Source: Geodermatophilus sp. YIM 151500 | Lineage (GTDB): Bacteria; Actinomycetota; Actinomycetes; Mycobacteriales; Geodermatophilaceae | Length of the DNA stretch: 64,000 nt | Assembly: GCF_025716945.1 (NCBI RefSeq) | Contig: NZ_JAOVZT010000009.1 | Coordinates: 12,499-76,498 of the forward strand | Direction: 5' to 3' | Shown here: piece by piece, positions 51,041-60,725 of the stretch | Numbering within the stretch: position 1 is the first letter of the stretch | Layout: each line of letters starts with the position of its first letter | Program-made: the position numbers and the translations under genes | Notes under the pieces: generated by a model | Databases searched by the model: none | Told to the model about the DNA's origin: nothing | What the model saw: the letters and a program-made list of their open reading frames with translations, nothing else

Positions 51041-51523
51041 ATGGGGGTCGGCGTGCGTCCGGTCGGTGCGGACGACGCGGCGTGGGTGCGCGAGACGCTG
51101 GAGCGCACCTGGGGCTCGGTGCAGGTCGCGCGGCGCGGCGAGCTGGTCGACGCGTCGCGGTGCGCGGGGTTCGTCGCGGAGGTGGACGGCGAGCGGGCGG
51201 GGCTGGCCACCTTCGCCGTCCACGGGGACGAGTTCGAGCTGGCCACCCTCCACGCGCTCGTGGAGAACCGCGGCGTCGGCAGCGCCCTGGTCGACGCCTG
51301 CCTGGCCGCGGCCCGCGACGCCGGCTGCCGCCGCCTCTGGCTGATCACCACCAACGACAACACGCCCGCGATCCGCTTCTACCAGCGCCGCGGCCTGGAT
51401 CTCCGCGCCCTGCACCACGACGCCGTGACCGCCGCCCGCCGCGAGCTCAAGCCCGCGATCCCGCTGGTCGGTCGCGACGGCATCCCGATCCGGCACGAGC
51501 TGGAGTTCGAGCGGCTGCTGTGA
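51041..51523 (+). CDS. GNAT-family N-acetyltransferase
   Basis: The 160-aa protein has a GNAT core with the acetyl-CoA binding loop ENRGVGSALVDACLAAARD and the later LITTNDNTPAIRFYQRRGLD strand-helix. Substrate unknown. ATG 51041 follows GGGGAGGGGG. It is convergent to an AraC gene, so no operon is implied. Confidence 0.88.
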   Translation: MGVGVRPVGADDAAWVRETLERTWGSVQVARRGELVDASRCAGFVAEVDGERAGLATFAVHGDEFELATLHALVENRGVGSALVDACLAAARDAGCRRLWLITTNDNTPAIRFYQRRGLDLRALHHDAVTAARRELKPAIPLVGRDGIPIRHELEFERLL

Positions 51524-51557
51524 CGCCTGCTGCGCCGGCTGCTCGGACGGTGCGGCC

Positions 51558-52511
51558 TCACGCGCCACCCGCCGCGTCCCGCCACTCGCGCGGGGTCGTG
51601 CCGTAGGCGTCGCGGAACCGCCGGGCGAAGTGGCTCGGATCGGTGAAGCCGCAGCTGCGGGCGACCGCGGCGATGGTCCGGCGCCGTCCCAGCGGCGCGA
51701 CCAGCTGGGCCCTCGCCAGCTCGAGGCGCTGGTCGATGATCCACTGCTCCAGGCTGATCCCGGCCGCAGCGCACTCCTGGTAGAGCTTGCGCACCGAGAC
51801 GTGGTGCGCCGCGGCCAGCCGCGCCGGACCGAGCGAGGGGTCGGTGAGGTGCAGCCGGGCGTACGCCAGCACCCGGCTGACCAGCGTCTCGGCCAGCACC
51901 GGTCGGCCCCGGCGCTCGTCCGCCGCGGCCGACACGACCAGCGCCCGCACCAGCTCGACCGTCGCGGTCCCCAGGGCCGCCGCGCCGGCGTCGTCCGCCA
52001 GCTCGGCCGCCGAGCGCGCCATCCGGCGCAGGTGCGCCTGCACCAGGCCGTGCACCGGGCTGGCGCGCAGCCGCGGTCCGGCCGCCCGGACCACGTCGAC
52101 CGGCAGGCCGAGCGCCTCGTAGGGCACCTGGAAGGCCCGCGAACCGCCGGTCCCGGTCCAGCTGAAGACGTACGGCGCGGTCAGGTCGCTGAGCATCAGG
52201 TCGCCCGGGCCGACGAGGTGGTCGGCACCGAACTGGCTGAACCGTCCCCGCCCGTGCGGCTGCACCGCCAGCGCGACCACGAGCGGGGCCTCCATGCGCA
52301 CGTGCCTGGCCGTCCGCACCAGGCGGAAGCCGGTCGCGTCGGCGGTGAACAGGTTGGCCGGCCCGAACTGCCACAGGTGCATCCGCGCCGCCACGTCGCG
52401 GGCCGGCCCGAGGTGCTCGATGCGGCAGGGCACCGAGGCCTGGCCCATGGCGGCGCGGAAGCCGTCGATCCGCTCGTCGGGGGTCATGCCGGCGGTGTCG
52501 AGCAGGAGCAT
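51558..52511 (-). CDS. AraC-family transcriptional regulator with AraC_binding_2 sensor
   Basis: The 317-aa regulator has an AraC_binding_2 (TFR-like) N-terminus (LVRTARHVRMEAPLVVALAV, GDLMLSDLTAPY) and a C-terminal AraC DNA-binding domain (AAHHVSVRKLYQECAAAGIS and VARSCGFTDPSHFARRFRDAYG). It is divergent from an alpha/beta hydrolase, which may be its target. ATG 52511 begins the homologous region. Confidence 0.88.
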   Translation of the reverse strand: MLLLDTAGMTPDERIDGFRAAMGQASVPCRIEHLGPARDVAARMHLWQFGPANLFTADATGFRLVRTARHVRMEAPLVVALAVQPHGRGRFSQFGADHLVGPGDLMLSDLTAPYVFSWTGTGGSRAFQVPYEALGLPVDVVRAAGPRLRASPVHGLVQAHLRRMARSAAELADDAGAAALGTATVELVRALVVSAAADERRGRPVLAETLVSRVLAYARLHLTDPSLGPARLAAAHHVSVRKLYQECAAAGISLEQWIIDQRLELARAQLVAPLGRRRTIAAVARSCGFTDPSHFARRFRDAYGTTPREWRDAAGGA

Positions 52512-52733
52512 CGCGCCGTCCTCGGGTCCGGCGGGGCCGGACGCCGGCAGCCGGGCCGGCGGTCGGCCGGGACACACCTCCTCGCGGGCGGGCCGAGTGT
52601 GGCAGAGCCGCGGCGGGCGGGGGAGCACCCGCCGCGTGCACCCACGGACGACGACCGTGCAGCGACAGCCGATCCGGCCGCCCCGGCCCGGGCCAGGCTG
52701 CGGCCCACGAGCCGTCCGACGGAAGGACCCGCC

Positions 52734-53570
52734 ATGACCCCCGACACCGCACCGGACACGATCGTGCTGGTCCACGGCTTCTGGGTGACGCCCCGCAGCT
52801 GGGAGGGCTGGAAGGAGCACTACGAGCGCCAGGGCTTCCGCGTGCTCACCCCCGCCTACCCGGGCTTCGAGGTCGAGGTCGAGGCGCTCAACGCCGATCC
52901 GACGCCGATCGCCGAGGTGACCCTGCCGCAGATCATCGACCACCTCGTCTCGGTGGTCGGCGCGCTCGACCGGCCGCCGGTCCTCATGGGCCACTCCGCG
53001 GGCGGCACCCTGGTGCAGCTGCTGCTCGACCGCGGCCACGGCGCCGCGGGTGTGGCGCTCAACTCGGCACCCACCGAGGGCGTCAAGGTGCTGCCGCTGT
53101 CGCAGCTGCGGTCGACCTTCGTCGCGTTCAGGAACCCGGCCAACCGGCACCGCGCCGTGGGGCTCAGCCCCGAGCAGTGGCACTACGCCTTCACCAACAC
53201 CTTCGGCGAGGAGGAGTCGCTGCGCCTCTACCAGCGCTACCACGTCCCCGCGTCCAGCCGGATCCTGTGGAGCACGGTGCTGGCCAACGTCATGCCCGGC
53301 CCGCAGGACGCGCACGTCGACTACCGCAACGACCGGCGCCCGCCGCTGCTGTTCGTCTCCGGCGGCGAGGACCACCTCATGCCGCCGAGCGTGCAGCGCT
53401 CGAACGCCAGGCACTACACCGGCGACACCGTCACCGAGGTCCGGGAGTACGAGGGCTTCGCGCACCTCCTGCCCGCCCAGGAGGGGTGGGAGCGGATCGC
53501 CGACGACGTCCTCGACTGGGCCCTGCGCCACGCGCAGGCGCCGCGACCGGAGGCCGCCGGCGCGCAGTGA
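52734..53570 (+). CDS. alpha/beta hydrolase
   Basis: The 278-aa hydrolase has the oxyanion-hole region LVHGFWVTPRSW, a nucleophile elbow GHSAGG and a C-terminal His in EGFAHLLP, with a likely acid in SGGEDHLMPP. No signal peptide. It is divergent from an AraC regulator, which suggests inducible breakdown of an ester or related substrate. GGAAGGACC precedes the ATG. Confidence 0.88.
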   Translation: MTPDTAPDTIVLVHGFWVTPRSWEGWKEHYERQGFRVLTPAYPGFEVEVEALNADPTPIAEVTLPQIIDHLVSVVGALDRPPVLMGHSAGGTLVQLLLDRGHGAAGVALNSAPTEGVKVLPLSQLRSTFVAFRNPANRHRAVGLSPEQWHYAFTNTFGEEESLRLYQRYHVPASSRILWSTVLANVMPGPQDAHVDYRNDRRPPLLFVSGGEDHLMPPSVQRSNARHYTGDTVTEVREYEGFAHLLPAQEGWERIADDVLDWALRHAQAPRPEAAGAQ

Positions 53571-53630
53571 GCCGGTCGGTGCCGCGGCCGGCACGGCGGC
53601 TCGGGGACGGGTCGCTGGGACACTCCCGCC

Positions 53631-54143
53631 GTGCCCGAGACACCGCCCCGCACGCCGCTGGCCCCGCCGGACGCCGCCGCCGCCGAGGAGATGTGGACGG
53701 CCTACGCCGCCGCGCACCCGGAGGCGGCGGCCGGCGCCGAGCACGTCGTCGAGCAGTTCGGCGACTCGGCCGAGCTGGCCGAGGAGCTGATCGGCCTGGT
53801 GCTGCACGGACCGAAGCGGGCGACCGCCGCGCTGGTCGCCGACTTCGTCGGCGAGGGCCAGCCGCTGCCGCGCATCGGCGGGCACTGGATCGCCTGCGAC
53901 GGAGCCGGCGTGCCCCGGGCGGTGCTGCGGACGACGGAGCTGCGGCTGGGCCCGATCGGCAGCGTGGACGACGCCTTCGCCCGGGACGAGGGCGAGGGTG
54001 ACCGCACCCGCGCCGACTGGCTGGCCGGGCACCGCCGCTACTTCGAGCGCACCTGCGCGGCCCGCGGCGAGCGGTTCACCGACGACCAGGACGTCGTGTT
54101 CGAGCGGTTCCGGGTCGTCTGGCCGCCCGGGCCCGCCGGCTGA
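53631..54143 (+). CDS. ASCH domain protein
   Basis: The 170-aa protein matches the ASCH fold: helical N-terminus (MWTAYAAAHPEAAAG), the LVLHGPKRATAAL segment, PRAVLRTTELRLGPIGSVDDAFA and a C-terminal strand. ASCH proteins bind RNA or, in the E. coli YqfB type, deacylate modified cytidine; this member's role is unknown. GTG 53631 has GACACT 6 nt upstream, a weak leaderless match. Confidence 0.85.
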   Translation: MPETPPRTPLAPPDAAAAEEMWTAYAAAHPEAAAGAEHVVEQFGDSAELAEELIGLVLHGPKRATAALVADFVGEGQPLPRIGGHWIACDGAGVPRAVLRTTELRLGPIGSVDDAFARDEGEGDRTRADWLAGHRRYFERTCAARGERFTDDQDVVFERFRVVWPPGPAG

Positions 54144-54160
54144 GCGGGTGCCCGCGGGGG

Positions 54161-54397
54161 TCAGCCGCCCCGGCGGTTCTCGGCCTGGACGATCCCGCGG
54201 AGCGCCGTCCGGAGGGCCTCGTCCTCGCCGTCGTCGCGCTCGAGGGCGGCCAGCGCCGGTCCGGTGAGCAGCGACTCGTCGACGGTGTCCAACCAGGCGA
54301 CGTCGCCGTCCACCCGGCGGCCCACCTGCAGGCCGTCGCCGTCGCGGCGGACGACGTACCGCTCGCCGTCGAGCTCGATCGTCATGTCGTCGGTCAT
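54161..54397 (-). CDS. small hypothetical protein, 78 aa
   Basis: The predicted product is acidic, starting MTDDMTIELDGERYVVRRDG, with a beta-rich N-terminus and a helical C-terminus ending in NRRGG. No family recognised. It lies 10 bp after the LuxR gene on the same strand and may be co-transcribed. Confidence 0.5.
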   Translation of the reverse strand: MTDDMTIELDGERYVVRRDGDGLQVGRRVDGDVAWLDTVDESLLTGPALAALERDDGEDEALRTALRGIVQAENRRGG

Positions 54398-54407
54398 GAC
54401 CGGGCCG

Positions 54408-56117
54408 CTACCCCGGTGACCCGTCCGGCACCCGCGGAACACCCGGTGGGCGCCCCGTCCGGCGGCGGAGCACGTGGGCCGCGGCCTCGGCCCGGCTGCC
54501 GAGGCCGAGCTTGGCCAGGACGTTGCCCACGTGGTGCTCGGCGGTGCGGGGGCTGATGACGAGCCGGTCCGCGATCGCGGCGTTGGAGAGGCCCTCGGCC
54601 AGGAGGCCCAGCACCTCCTCCTCGCGGTGGGTCAGCGGGCCGACGTCCGACCGCGACCGCCTCGGCCACGGCCGTGCCCGGTCGCCGAGCCGCCGCAGCA
54701 GGGCCGCCGCCTCGTCCGCCCGCCGTCCGGCGCCCGCGTCGGCGAAGGTCCGCAAGGCCCGGCGGGCCTCCGTGCGGGCCACCTCCGGCCGCGCGTCCGC
54801 CAGGGCGCGGGCCAGCTCGAGGCGGGCCTCGGCCACGTCGCCGGGCAGGTCGGCCTCGGCGAACGCGACGATGGCGCGTTCCGCCTCGACCGCCGCCTCG
54901 GCCGCCCCGTCGCCCGTCCGCTCGTGCGCGCCGATCCGGGCCCGCGCCAGGGACGCCGCGCCCCGCACGGGTGCCAGTCCGGTCGTGCCCGCCAGGCGGG
55001 TGAGCTCGTCGGCCGCCCGGCAGGCCTCCGGGACGTCGTCGCCGGCCAGCGCGGCGTCGACGAGGGCGGCGAGCAGCGGCACGGCCCGGACGTCGGGCGG
55101 GCGCCGCACCAGCGCCCGGCCCAGCGTGGCGGCCGCCGTGTGCGGTTCCCCCCTCGCCAGGTGCACCAGGGCCAGCGGCAGCGCCGCCTCGGGGCGGTCC
55201 TCGGCGCCCTCGAGGAGCCGGGCGGCCTCCTCCGTCCGCCCCTGCCGGACCCGCAGCTCCGCCAGCCGCAGCAGCGGTTCCGCGCGCGAGCCGACGTAGG
55301 TGCCGTCGTAGATGCGCAACGCCAGCTGCAGCTCCCGCTCGGCCGCCGACCAGCGCCCGGCCGCGCAGAGCAGGCCGCCGTAGTGCATCCGGCAGATGGC
55401 CGAGATCGGCAGCTCGCCGGTGCGGTCGACGTAGCGGTCGACGGCGAGCAGCCAGGTGTCGGCCCGCCGCACGTCGAGCGCCAGTTCGCAGGCGGAGAAC
55501 AGCGCGCAGTAGATCTCACCCGCCGCCCACGGGTCGGTGACCAGGCCGCAGGCGATCGCCGCCACCGACTCGTCGACCAACGCCATGCCCGCGCTCACGC
55601 GCCCCTGCTCGACCAGGCCCTTGCCCGTGTAGGCGAGGGCGTCGAACTCCAGGCCGGCGTCGGCGAACCGGCGTCCGCAGGCCCGGGCCTCCTCGGCCCG
55701 GCGGACCCGCTCCGCCGGGTCGTCGGCGGCCGCGGCCAGGACGAGCTCGAGCCAGCCCCGTTCGGGGCAGTCGCCGCACCCGTCCAGCGCGCGCTGCGCC
55801 GAGGCGACCCAGCCGTTCACCACGGCCTCGTTGCCGGTGATCAGCGCGTGCAGCACCGCCAGGCGGACGGCGACCAGAGCGGCGGCGCGCAGGTTCCCGC
55901 GCCGGCGGTGGAGGGCGAAGGCGTGCTCGCGCAGGGCCAGGGCCCGCGGGTAGTCACCCAGCCAGTAGAGCGCCTGGCCCAAGCCGTCGACCGCCTCGGG
56001 GCTGCCGTCGGCCGCGCCGCCACCGGCCCGCTCGAAGCAGGCCCGTGCGGTGCTCCAGTCGCACGCCGCCAGGGCGGCGGAGCCCCGGTCGACCAGCTCC
56101 CCGACCTCGGGCGCCAT
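54408..56117 (-). CDS. LuxR-family transcriptional regulator with TPR-like N-terminus
   Basis: The 569-aa protein has a long helical, TPR-like N-terminal region (about 1-480) and a C-terminal LuxR helix-turn-helix (GPLTHREEEVLGLLAEGLSN ... ISPRTAEHHVGNVLAKLGL, about 495-550). No Walker motif is visible, so it is not a classical LAL regulator, though it resembles their C-terminal part. Signal and targets unknown. Confidence 0.85.
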   Translation of the reverse strand: MAPEVGELVDRGSAALAACDWSTARACFERAGGGAADGSPEAVDGLGQALYWLGDYPRALALREHAFALHRRRGNLRAAALVAVRLAVLHALITGNEAVVNGWVASAQRALDGCGDCPERGWLELVLAAAADDPAERVRRAEEARACGRRFADAGLEFDALAYTGKGLVEQGRVSAGMALVDESVAAIACGLVTDPWAAGEIYCALFSACELALDVRRADTWLLAVDRYVDRTGELPISAICRMHYGGLLCAAGRWSAAERELQLALRIYDGTYVGSRAEPLLRLAELRVRQGRTEEAARLLEGAEDRPEAALPLALVHLARGEPHTAAATLGRALVRRPPDVRAVPLLAALVDAALAGDDVPEACRAADELTRLAGTTGLAPVRGAASLARARIGAHERTGDGAAEAAVEAERAIVAFAEADLPGDVAEARLELARALADARPEVARTEARRALRTFADAGAGRRADEAAALLRRLGDRARPWPRRSRSDVGPLTHREEEVLGLLAEGLSNAAIADRLVISPRTAEHHVGNVLAKLGLGSRAEAAAHVLRRRTGRPPGVPRVPDGSPG

Positions 56118-56253
56118 GCCCCCAGCGTCCTCGCGCGGACCGCGTCCGGGAAGCCGTCAGGACCCGTGCCCCGGCCCGTGTTTCCACCCATGACCGGGCC
56201 GCCCGCCGGGCCGACGATCGGGACCTCCGCACGCACACCGGGAGGGAACCGCG

Positions 56254-57081
56254 ATGACGGGCACGCTCGAGATCCGCGGCGGCTGGCAGCTCGACGAGGC
56301 CGGCGCCGCCGCCTACGAGGAGATCCTGGTGGCCGCGCTGCTCGGGCCCTGGGCCGAGGACCTGGTCGAGCAGGTCGGCGTGGGCACCGGCCAGCGGGTC
56401 GTGGACGTCGGCTGCGGCACCGGCGCGGTGGCCCGCGCGGCCGCTCGGCGGGTGGGCGCCGACGGCACGGTCGGCGGCTACGACGTCAACGACGCCATGC
56501 TCGCCGTGGCCCGCCGGGTCAGCCGGGGTTCGACGCCGCCGATCGGCTACACCCGGGCCCCCGCCGACGCGCTGCCGCTGCCCGACGCGGCCGCCGACGC
56601 GGTGCTCTGCCAGCAGGCGCTGCAGTTCGTGCCCGATCCCGCCGCGGCGCTGGCCGAGATGCACCGGATCTGCGCGCCCGGTGGTCGGCTGGGGGTGTCG
56701 ACCTGCCGCGGCCTGGCGCACCAGCCCGGCTACCGGGTGCTCACCGACGTCCTGGCCCGGCACCTCGGGGAGCAGACCGCCGTGGTGATCCGCAGCCCGT
56801 ACGCGCTCGGGGGCGTGGCGGAGCTGCGTGCCCTGGTGCAGGCCGCCGGCTTCACCGCCGCGCACGCCCGCATCGTGGTCTCGCCGTGCCGCGTGCCCTC
56901 GGCGGAGGCGTTGCTCCGTGGCGAGACCGCCAGCTCTCCGCTCGGCGACGTCCTCGAGCGGCTGGACGCCGGCGCCGCCGCGGCGCTCGTCGACGAGCTC
57001 ACCGCCGCGCTCGACCCGCACACCGACGACGACGGTGTCCTCTTCCCCTTCGAGACGGTGGTGGTGACGGCGGACCGCTGA
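56254..57081 (+). CDS. class I SAM-dependent methyltransferase
   Basis: The 275-aa protein shows motif I VVDVGCGTGAVARAAARRVG, an acidic residue in GYDVNDAMLAVARRVS, and ALPLPDAAADAVLCQQALQF. The family includes ubiquinone/menaquinone-type and natural-product methyltransferases; acceptor unknown. GGGAGGGAACC precedes the ATG. It is divergent from the LuxR regulator, which may control it. Confidence 0.88.
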   Translation: MTGTLEIRGGWQLDEAGAAAYEEILVAALLGPWAEDLVEQVGVGTGQRVVDVGCGTGAVARAAARRVGADGTVGGYDVNDAMLAVARRVSRGSTPPIGYTRAPADALPLPDAAADAVLCQQALQFVPDPAAALAEMHRICAPGGRLGVSTCRGLAHQPGYRVLTDVLARHLGEQTAVVIRSPYALGGVAELRALVQAAGFTAAHARIVVSPCRVPSAEALLRGETASSPLGDVLERLDAGAAAALVDELTAALDPHTDDDGVLFPFETVVVTADR

Positions 57082-57116
57082 CCGCCGCCCGCGGCGCCTC
57101 GGCGAGGATGGCGCCC

Positions 57117-57446
57117 GTGGCCGAGGAGGAGTACTGCGAGGTGGTGGTCACCGCCGACGACGCCGACTGGCTGGCCGGCTTCACCCGCGCGCTGGTCGGG
57201 GAGCGGCTGGCCGCCTGCGGGCACACCGTCGCGCCGATCCGGTCGGTGTACCGGTGGGAGGGCGCCGTGCACGACGAGGGGGAGGCGCGCGTCGCGCTGC
57301 ACACCCGGCGCTCGCTGGTGCCGGCGATCGTCGCCCGGGCCGACCGCGACCACCCCTACGACGTGCCGTGCGTGATCGCGATGCCGCTCGTCGGCGGCAA
57401 TCCGGCCTACCTGGCGTGGATCGCGGCGGAGACCCGCGAGGCATGA
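57117..57446 (+). CDS. cutA: CutA1 divalent-cation tolerance protein
   Basis: The 109-aa protein has the CutA ferredoxin-like fold (CEVVVTADDADWLAGFTRAL, LAACGHTVAPIRSVYRWEG, HPYDVPCVIAMPLVGGNPAYLAWI). CutA1 trimerises and is linked to copper and other divalent metal tolerance, although its biochemical role is unsettled. GTG 57117 is used because GAGGAT ends 7 nt before it; ATG 57108 is also possible. Confidence 0.9.
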   Translation: MAEEEYCEVVVTADDADWLAGFTRALVGERLAACGHTVAPIRSVYRWEGAVHDEGEARVALHTRRSLVPAIVARADRDHPYDVPCVIAMPLVGGNPAYLAWIAAETREA

Positions 57447-57447
57447 G

Positions 57448-58275
57448 GTGCTCCGGCGGTCCGGGGTCGTCGTCGCGGTCGCCGTCGCGGTCGCCGTCCT
57501 GGTGCTGGCCGCGGTGACCGGCCTGCTCTGGGGGCTGCAGCGGCGGCTGGTCTACTTCCCCGACACGTCGCCGGTGCCGCCCGCGGCCACGGTGCTGCCC
57601 GGCGCGCGCGACGTCGTCCTCGCGACGTCCGACGGGTTGGAGCTCGGCGGGTGGTGGCTGCCGGCCGGCGCGCCGGAGGCGCCGGCCGTGCTCGTCGCCA
57701 ACGGCAACGGCGGCTCGCGGGCGTTGCGCGCCCCGCTGGCGCGGGCCTTGTCGGACGCCGGACTGGCGGTGCTGCTCTTCGACTACCGCGGGTACGGCGG
57801 CAACCCGGGCTCGCCGAGCGAGGAGGGGCTGGCCCGCGACGTGCGGGCCGCGCGCGCGTTCCTGGTCGAGGAGGTGCCGGCCGCGCCGCTGCTCTACTTC
57901 GGCGAGAGCCTGGGCGCCGCCGTCGTCACGGGCCTGGCGGTCGAGCACCCGCCGGCCGGGCTGGTGCTGCGCTCGCCGTTCGTCGACCTGGCCGCGGTCG
58001 GCAGCCACCACTACCCGTTCCTGCCGGTGCGGGCGCTGCTGCGCGACCGGTACCCCGTGGCCGAGCGGGTGGCCCGCGTCGACGTGCCGACGACCGTCGT
58101 CCACGGCGGGGCCGACTCGATCGTGCCGCCGGCCCAGAGCCGGGCCGTGGCGGAGGCCGCGGCCGACCTGCACGCCGTCGTCGAGGTGGCGGGCGCCGAC
58201 CACAACGACCCGGTGCTGCTCGACGGACCCGAGGTGGTCGCCGCCGTCACCGACCTGGCGAGGAGCGCCCCCTGA
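57448..58275 (+). CDS. membrane-anchored alpha/beta hydrolase
   Basis: The 275-aa protein begins with an uncleaved anchor (VVVAVAVAVAVLVLAAVTGLLWGL) and the typical LVYFPDTSP segment of this hydrolase class. The nucleophile elbow is GESLGA; LFDYRGYGGNPG and a terminal ADHNDP His complete the fold. It starts 1 bp after cutA, so both are probably on one transcript. Substrate unknown. Confidence 0.86.
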   Translation: MLRRSGVVVAVAVAVAVLVLAAVTGLLWGLQRRLVYFPDTSPVPPAATVLPGARDVVLATSDGLELGGWWLPAGAPEAPAVLVANGNGGSRALRAPLARALSDAGLAVLLFDYRGYGGNPGSPSEEGLARDVRAARAFLVEEVPAAPLLYFGESLGAAVVTGLAVEHPPAGLVLRSPFVDLAAVGSHHYPFLPVRALLRDRYPVAERVARVDVPTTVVHGGADSIVPPAQSRAVAEAAADLHAVVEVAGADHNDPVLLDGPEVVAAVTDLARSAP

Positions 58276-58336
58276 CCCGGCGGGAACGGCCATCACCGCC
58301 GGGACGGCGCCCCGCCGGCCCGGCCCGGACGTCGGG

Positions 58337-58636
58337 TCAGCCCGGTTCGCCCCGGGCCTTGCGGCGGGCGACCACGCCGAGGTCGACCGCCGCGATCGCG
58401 GCGAGCACGAACAGCACGACGGGGAAGACCACGGGCAGGGCGGTGCCCAGCATGATGAAGCCGGCCACCGTGCAGAAGACCAGCCCGAACGCGGCGAGCA
58501 CCAGCCGCAGGGTCAGCGCCGACTGCGCGGGCGGGGCGCCGCCGATGCCCGCGGTGGGGTCGTGGTAGTCGGGGAGGCCCTGCGCGTAGTCCTCCCGCGT
58601 CCGCTTGCGGCCGGGTCCGTCTCGGGGCTCGTTCAT
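58337..58636 (-). CDS. DUF6343-like small membrane protein
   Basis: The 99-aa protein has a polar N-terminus ([20 protein letters not shown]) and two membrane helices ([20 protein letters not shown] and [20 protein letters not shown]) with a basic tail. It resembles actinobacterial DUF6343 proteins of unknown function. It lies divergent from prfB in a 46-bp gap. Confidence 0.55.
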   Translation of the reverse strand: MNEPRDGPGRKRTREDYAQGLPDYHDPTAGIGGAPPAQSALTLRLVLAAFGLVFCTVAGFIMLGTALPVVFPVVLFVLAAIAAVDLGVVARRKARGEPG

Positions 58637-58682
58637 GCTCTCCGCGGTACCCGGGCCCGCTCGCGCACTACCCTGGACCGAC

Positions 58683-59795
58683 GTGGCAACCGACTTCGCG
58701 ACCGTCCTCGACGAGCTCGACACGACCCTCCGCTCGATCGAGGCGGTGCTCGACGTCGACAAGCTCCGCCGCGAGGTCGCCGAGCTGGAGCAACAGGCCG
58801 CCGCGCCCGACCTGTGGAACGACGTCGAGGCCGCCCAGGCGCTGACCTCCACGCTCTCCTACAAGCAGGGCGACCTGCGCCGGGTCGAGGAACTGCGCCG
58901 CCGGCTCGACGACGTCGGCCTGCTGCACGAGCTCGCCGCCGAGGAGGACGACGCGGACACCGCCGCGGAGGCCGAGCGGGAGCTGGCCGCGCTGCGCAAG
59001 GAGATCGACGAGCTCGAGGTGCGCACCCTGCTCTCGGGCGAGTACGACGCCCGCGAGGCCCTGGTCACCATCCGCTCCGAGGCGGGCGGCGTGGACGCCG
59101 CCGACTTCGCCGAGATGCTGCTGCGGATGTACCTGCGCTGGGCCGAGCGGCACAGGTACCCGGTCGAGGTCTACGACACCTCCTACGCCGAGGAGGCCGG
59201 GATCAAGTCGGCCACCTTCGCCGTCAAGCACCCCTACGCCTACGGCACCCTCTCGGTCGAGCAGGGCACCCACCGGCTGGTGCGCATCTCGCCGTTCGAC
59301 AACCAGGGCCGCCGGCAGACCTCCTTCGCCGGCGTGGAGGTGCTGCCCGTCGTCGAGCAGGACGACCACGTCGAGATCCCGGAGAACGAGATCCGCATCG
59401 ACGTGTTCCGCTCCAGCGGCCCCGGCGGTCAGAGCGTCAACACGACCGACTCCGCCGTCCGCATCACCCACCTGCCGACCGGCATCGTCGTCTCCTGCCA
59501 GAACGAGAAGAGCCAGATCCAGAACCGGGCCGCGGCCATGCGGGTGCTGCAGGCGCGGCTGCTGGCCAAGCGGCAGGAGGAGCAGCGCGCCGCCATGGAC
59601 GCGCTGCGCGGCGAGGGCAGCAGCTGGGGCAACCAGATGCGCTCCTACGTGCTGCACCCGTACCAGATGGTCAAGGACCTGCGCACCGAGCAGGAGACCG
59701 GCAACACCGCGGCCGTCCTGGACGGCGACATCGACTCGTTCATCGAGGCCGGCATCCGCTGGCGCCGCCAGCAGGAGTCGGTCCCCACCGCCTGA
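58683..59795 (+). CDS. prfB: peptide chain release factor 2
   Basis: The 370-aa RF2 recognises UGA and UAA. Domain 2 carries the SPF anticodon tripeptide at residues 203-205, and domain 3 carries GGQ at 248-250. The gene reads straight through with no programmed +1 frameshift of the Escherichia coli type. GTG 58683 has TACCCT at 58669-58674 (8-nt gap), which predicts a leaderless mRNA. It leads the conserved prfB-ftsE-ftsX-smpB block. Confidence 0.96.
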   Translation: MATDFATVLDELDTTLRSIEAVLDVDKLRREVAELEQQAAAPDLWNDVEAAQALTSTLSYKQGDLRRVEELRRRLDDVGLLHELAAEEDDADTAAEAERELAALRKEIDELEVRTLLSGEYDAREALVTIRSEAGGVDAADFAEMLLRMYLRWAERHRYPVEVYDTSYAEEAGIKSATFAVKHPYAYGTLSVEQGTHRLVRISPFDNQGRRQTSFAGVEVLPVVEQDDHVEIPENEIRIDVFRSSGPGGQSVNTTDSAVRITHLPTGIVVSCQNEKSQIQNRAAAMRVLQARLLAKRQEEQRAAMDALRGEGSSWGNQMRSYVLHPYQMVKDLRTEQETGNTAAVLDGDIDSFIEAGIRWRRQQESVPTA

Positions 59796-59914
59796 GAGGA
59801 CCACCTCCTGGTCGTCCTCTCTGCAGGGTCCCGCCGCCGTCCGGACCCGTCGACGGGCCGTCGGCGAGCTCGCAGCCGGCCGCCCGGACGGCGTTTCCCG
59901 GGCCCACGCCCGGG
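59794..59914. terminator. hairpin cluster between prfB and ftsE
   Basis: Three inverted repeats lie in the 192-bp gap: GAGAGGAC/GTCCTCTC (59794-59801, 59814-59821, overlapping the prfB stop), GCCGTCCGG/CCGGACGGC (59836-59844, 59884-59892) and CCCGGG/CCCGGG (59897-59902, 59909-59914). The first is a reasonable prfB terminator; ftsE then has its own promoter. Confidence 0.5.
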
Positions 59915-59987
59915 CAGCCCCACCCGTCGCGTGCGTGTCGCGTCGGTCCGGCGGTGGGGGTGCGGCAGACAGGTACCGTGGCGCCTC

Positions 59988-60677
59988 GTGATCGAACTGC
60001 AACACGTCACCAAGCTCTACCCGGCCAGCTCCCGGCCGGCCCTGGACGACGTGTCGACGGAGATCGACAAGGGCGAGTTCGTCTTCCTCATCGGCTCCTC
60101 CGGCTCGGGCAAGTCGACGTTCCTGCGCCTGCTGCTCAAGGAGGACGACCCGACGTCGGGCACGGTCACGGTCAACGGCAAGACGCTTGGCACGATGAGC
60201 AAGTGGCAGGTGCCGAAGTTCCGCCGCACCATCGGCTGCGTCTTCCAGGACTTCCGCCTGCTGCGCAACCGCACGGTGGCGCAGAACGTCGCCTTCGCCC
60301 TCGAGGTGATCAACAAGCCGCACCGCACGATCCGCCGGGTCGTGCCCGAGGTGCTGGAGATGGTCGGCCTGGAGGGCAAGGCCAACCGGCTGCCCGGCGA
60401 GCTCTCCGGCGGTGAGCAGCAGCGGGTGGCGATCGCCCGCGCGTTCGTCAACCGGCCGCTGGTGCTGCTGGCCGACGAGCCGACCGGCAACCTCGACCCG
60501 GAGACCAGCGAGGGCATCATGCTGCTGCTGGAGCGGATCAACCGCACCGGCACCACCGTGCTCATGGCCACGCACGACTACCACATCGTCGACTCCATGC
60601 GCCGCCGCGTCATCGAGCTCAACTCGGGAGTGCTCACCCGCGACCAGAGCCGTGGGGTCTACGGCGTCGGCCGGTAG
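59988..60677 (+). CDS. ftsE: cell division ATP-binding protein FtsE
   Basis: The 229-aa ABC ATPase has Walker [10 protein letters not shown] (residues 36-44), a Q-loop VFQDFRLL, signature [15 protein letters not shown], Walker [13 protein letters not shown] and H-loop ATHDYHI. With FtsX it controls peptidoglycan hydrolases at the division site. GTG 59988 has TACCGT at 59974-59979 with an 8-nt gap (leaderless). Confidence 0.95.
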   Translation: MIELQHVTKLYPASSRPALDDVSTEIDKGEFVFLIGSSGSGKSTFLRLLLKEDDPTSGTVTVNGKTLGTMSKWQVPKFRRTIGCVFQDFRLLRNRTVAQNVAFALEVINKPHRTIRRVVPEVLEMVGLEGKANRLPGELSGGEQQRVAIARAFVNRPLVLLADEPTGNLDPETSEGIMLLLERINRTGTTVLMATHDYHIVDSMRRRVIELNSGVLTRDQSRGVYGVGR

Positions 60678-60725
60678 CCGCCGCGCCCCGCCGTCCTCCC
60701 GCCGCACGTCCACGACAGGAAGCAC

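Noticed and set aside
58683-59795. Programmed +1 frameshift in prfB
   Set aside because: The gene is one continuous frame with no internal UGA near codon 25.
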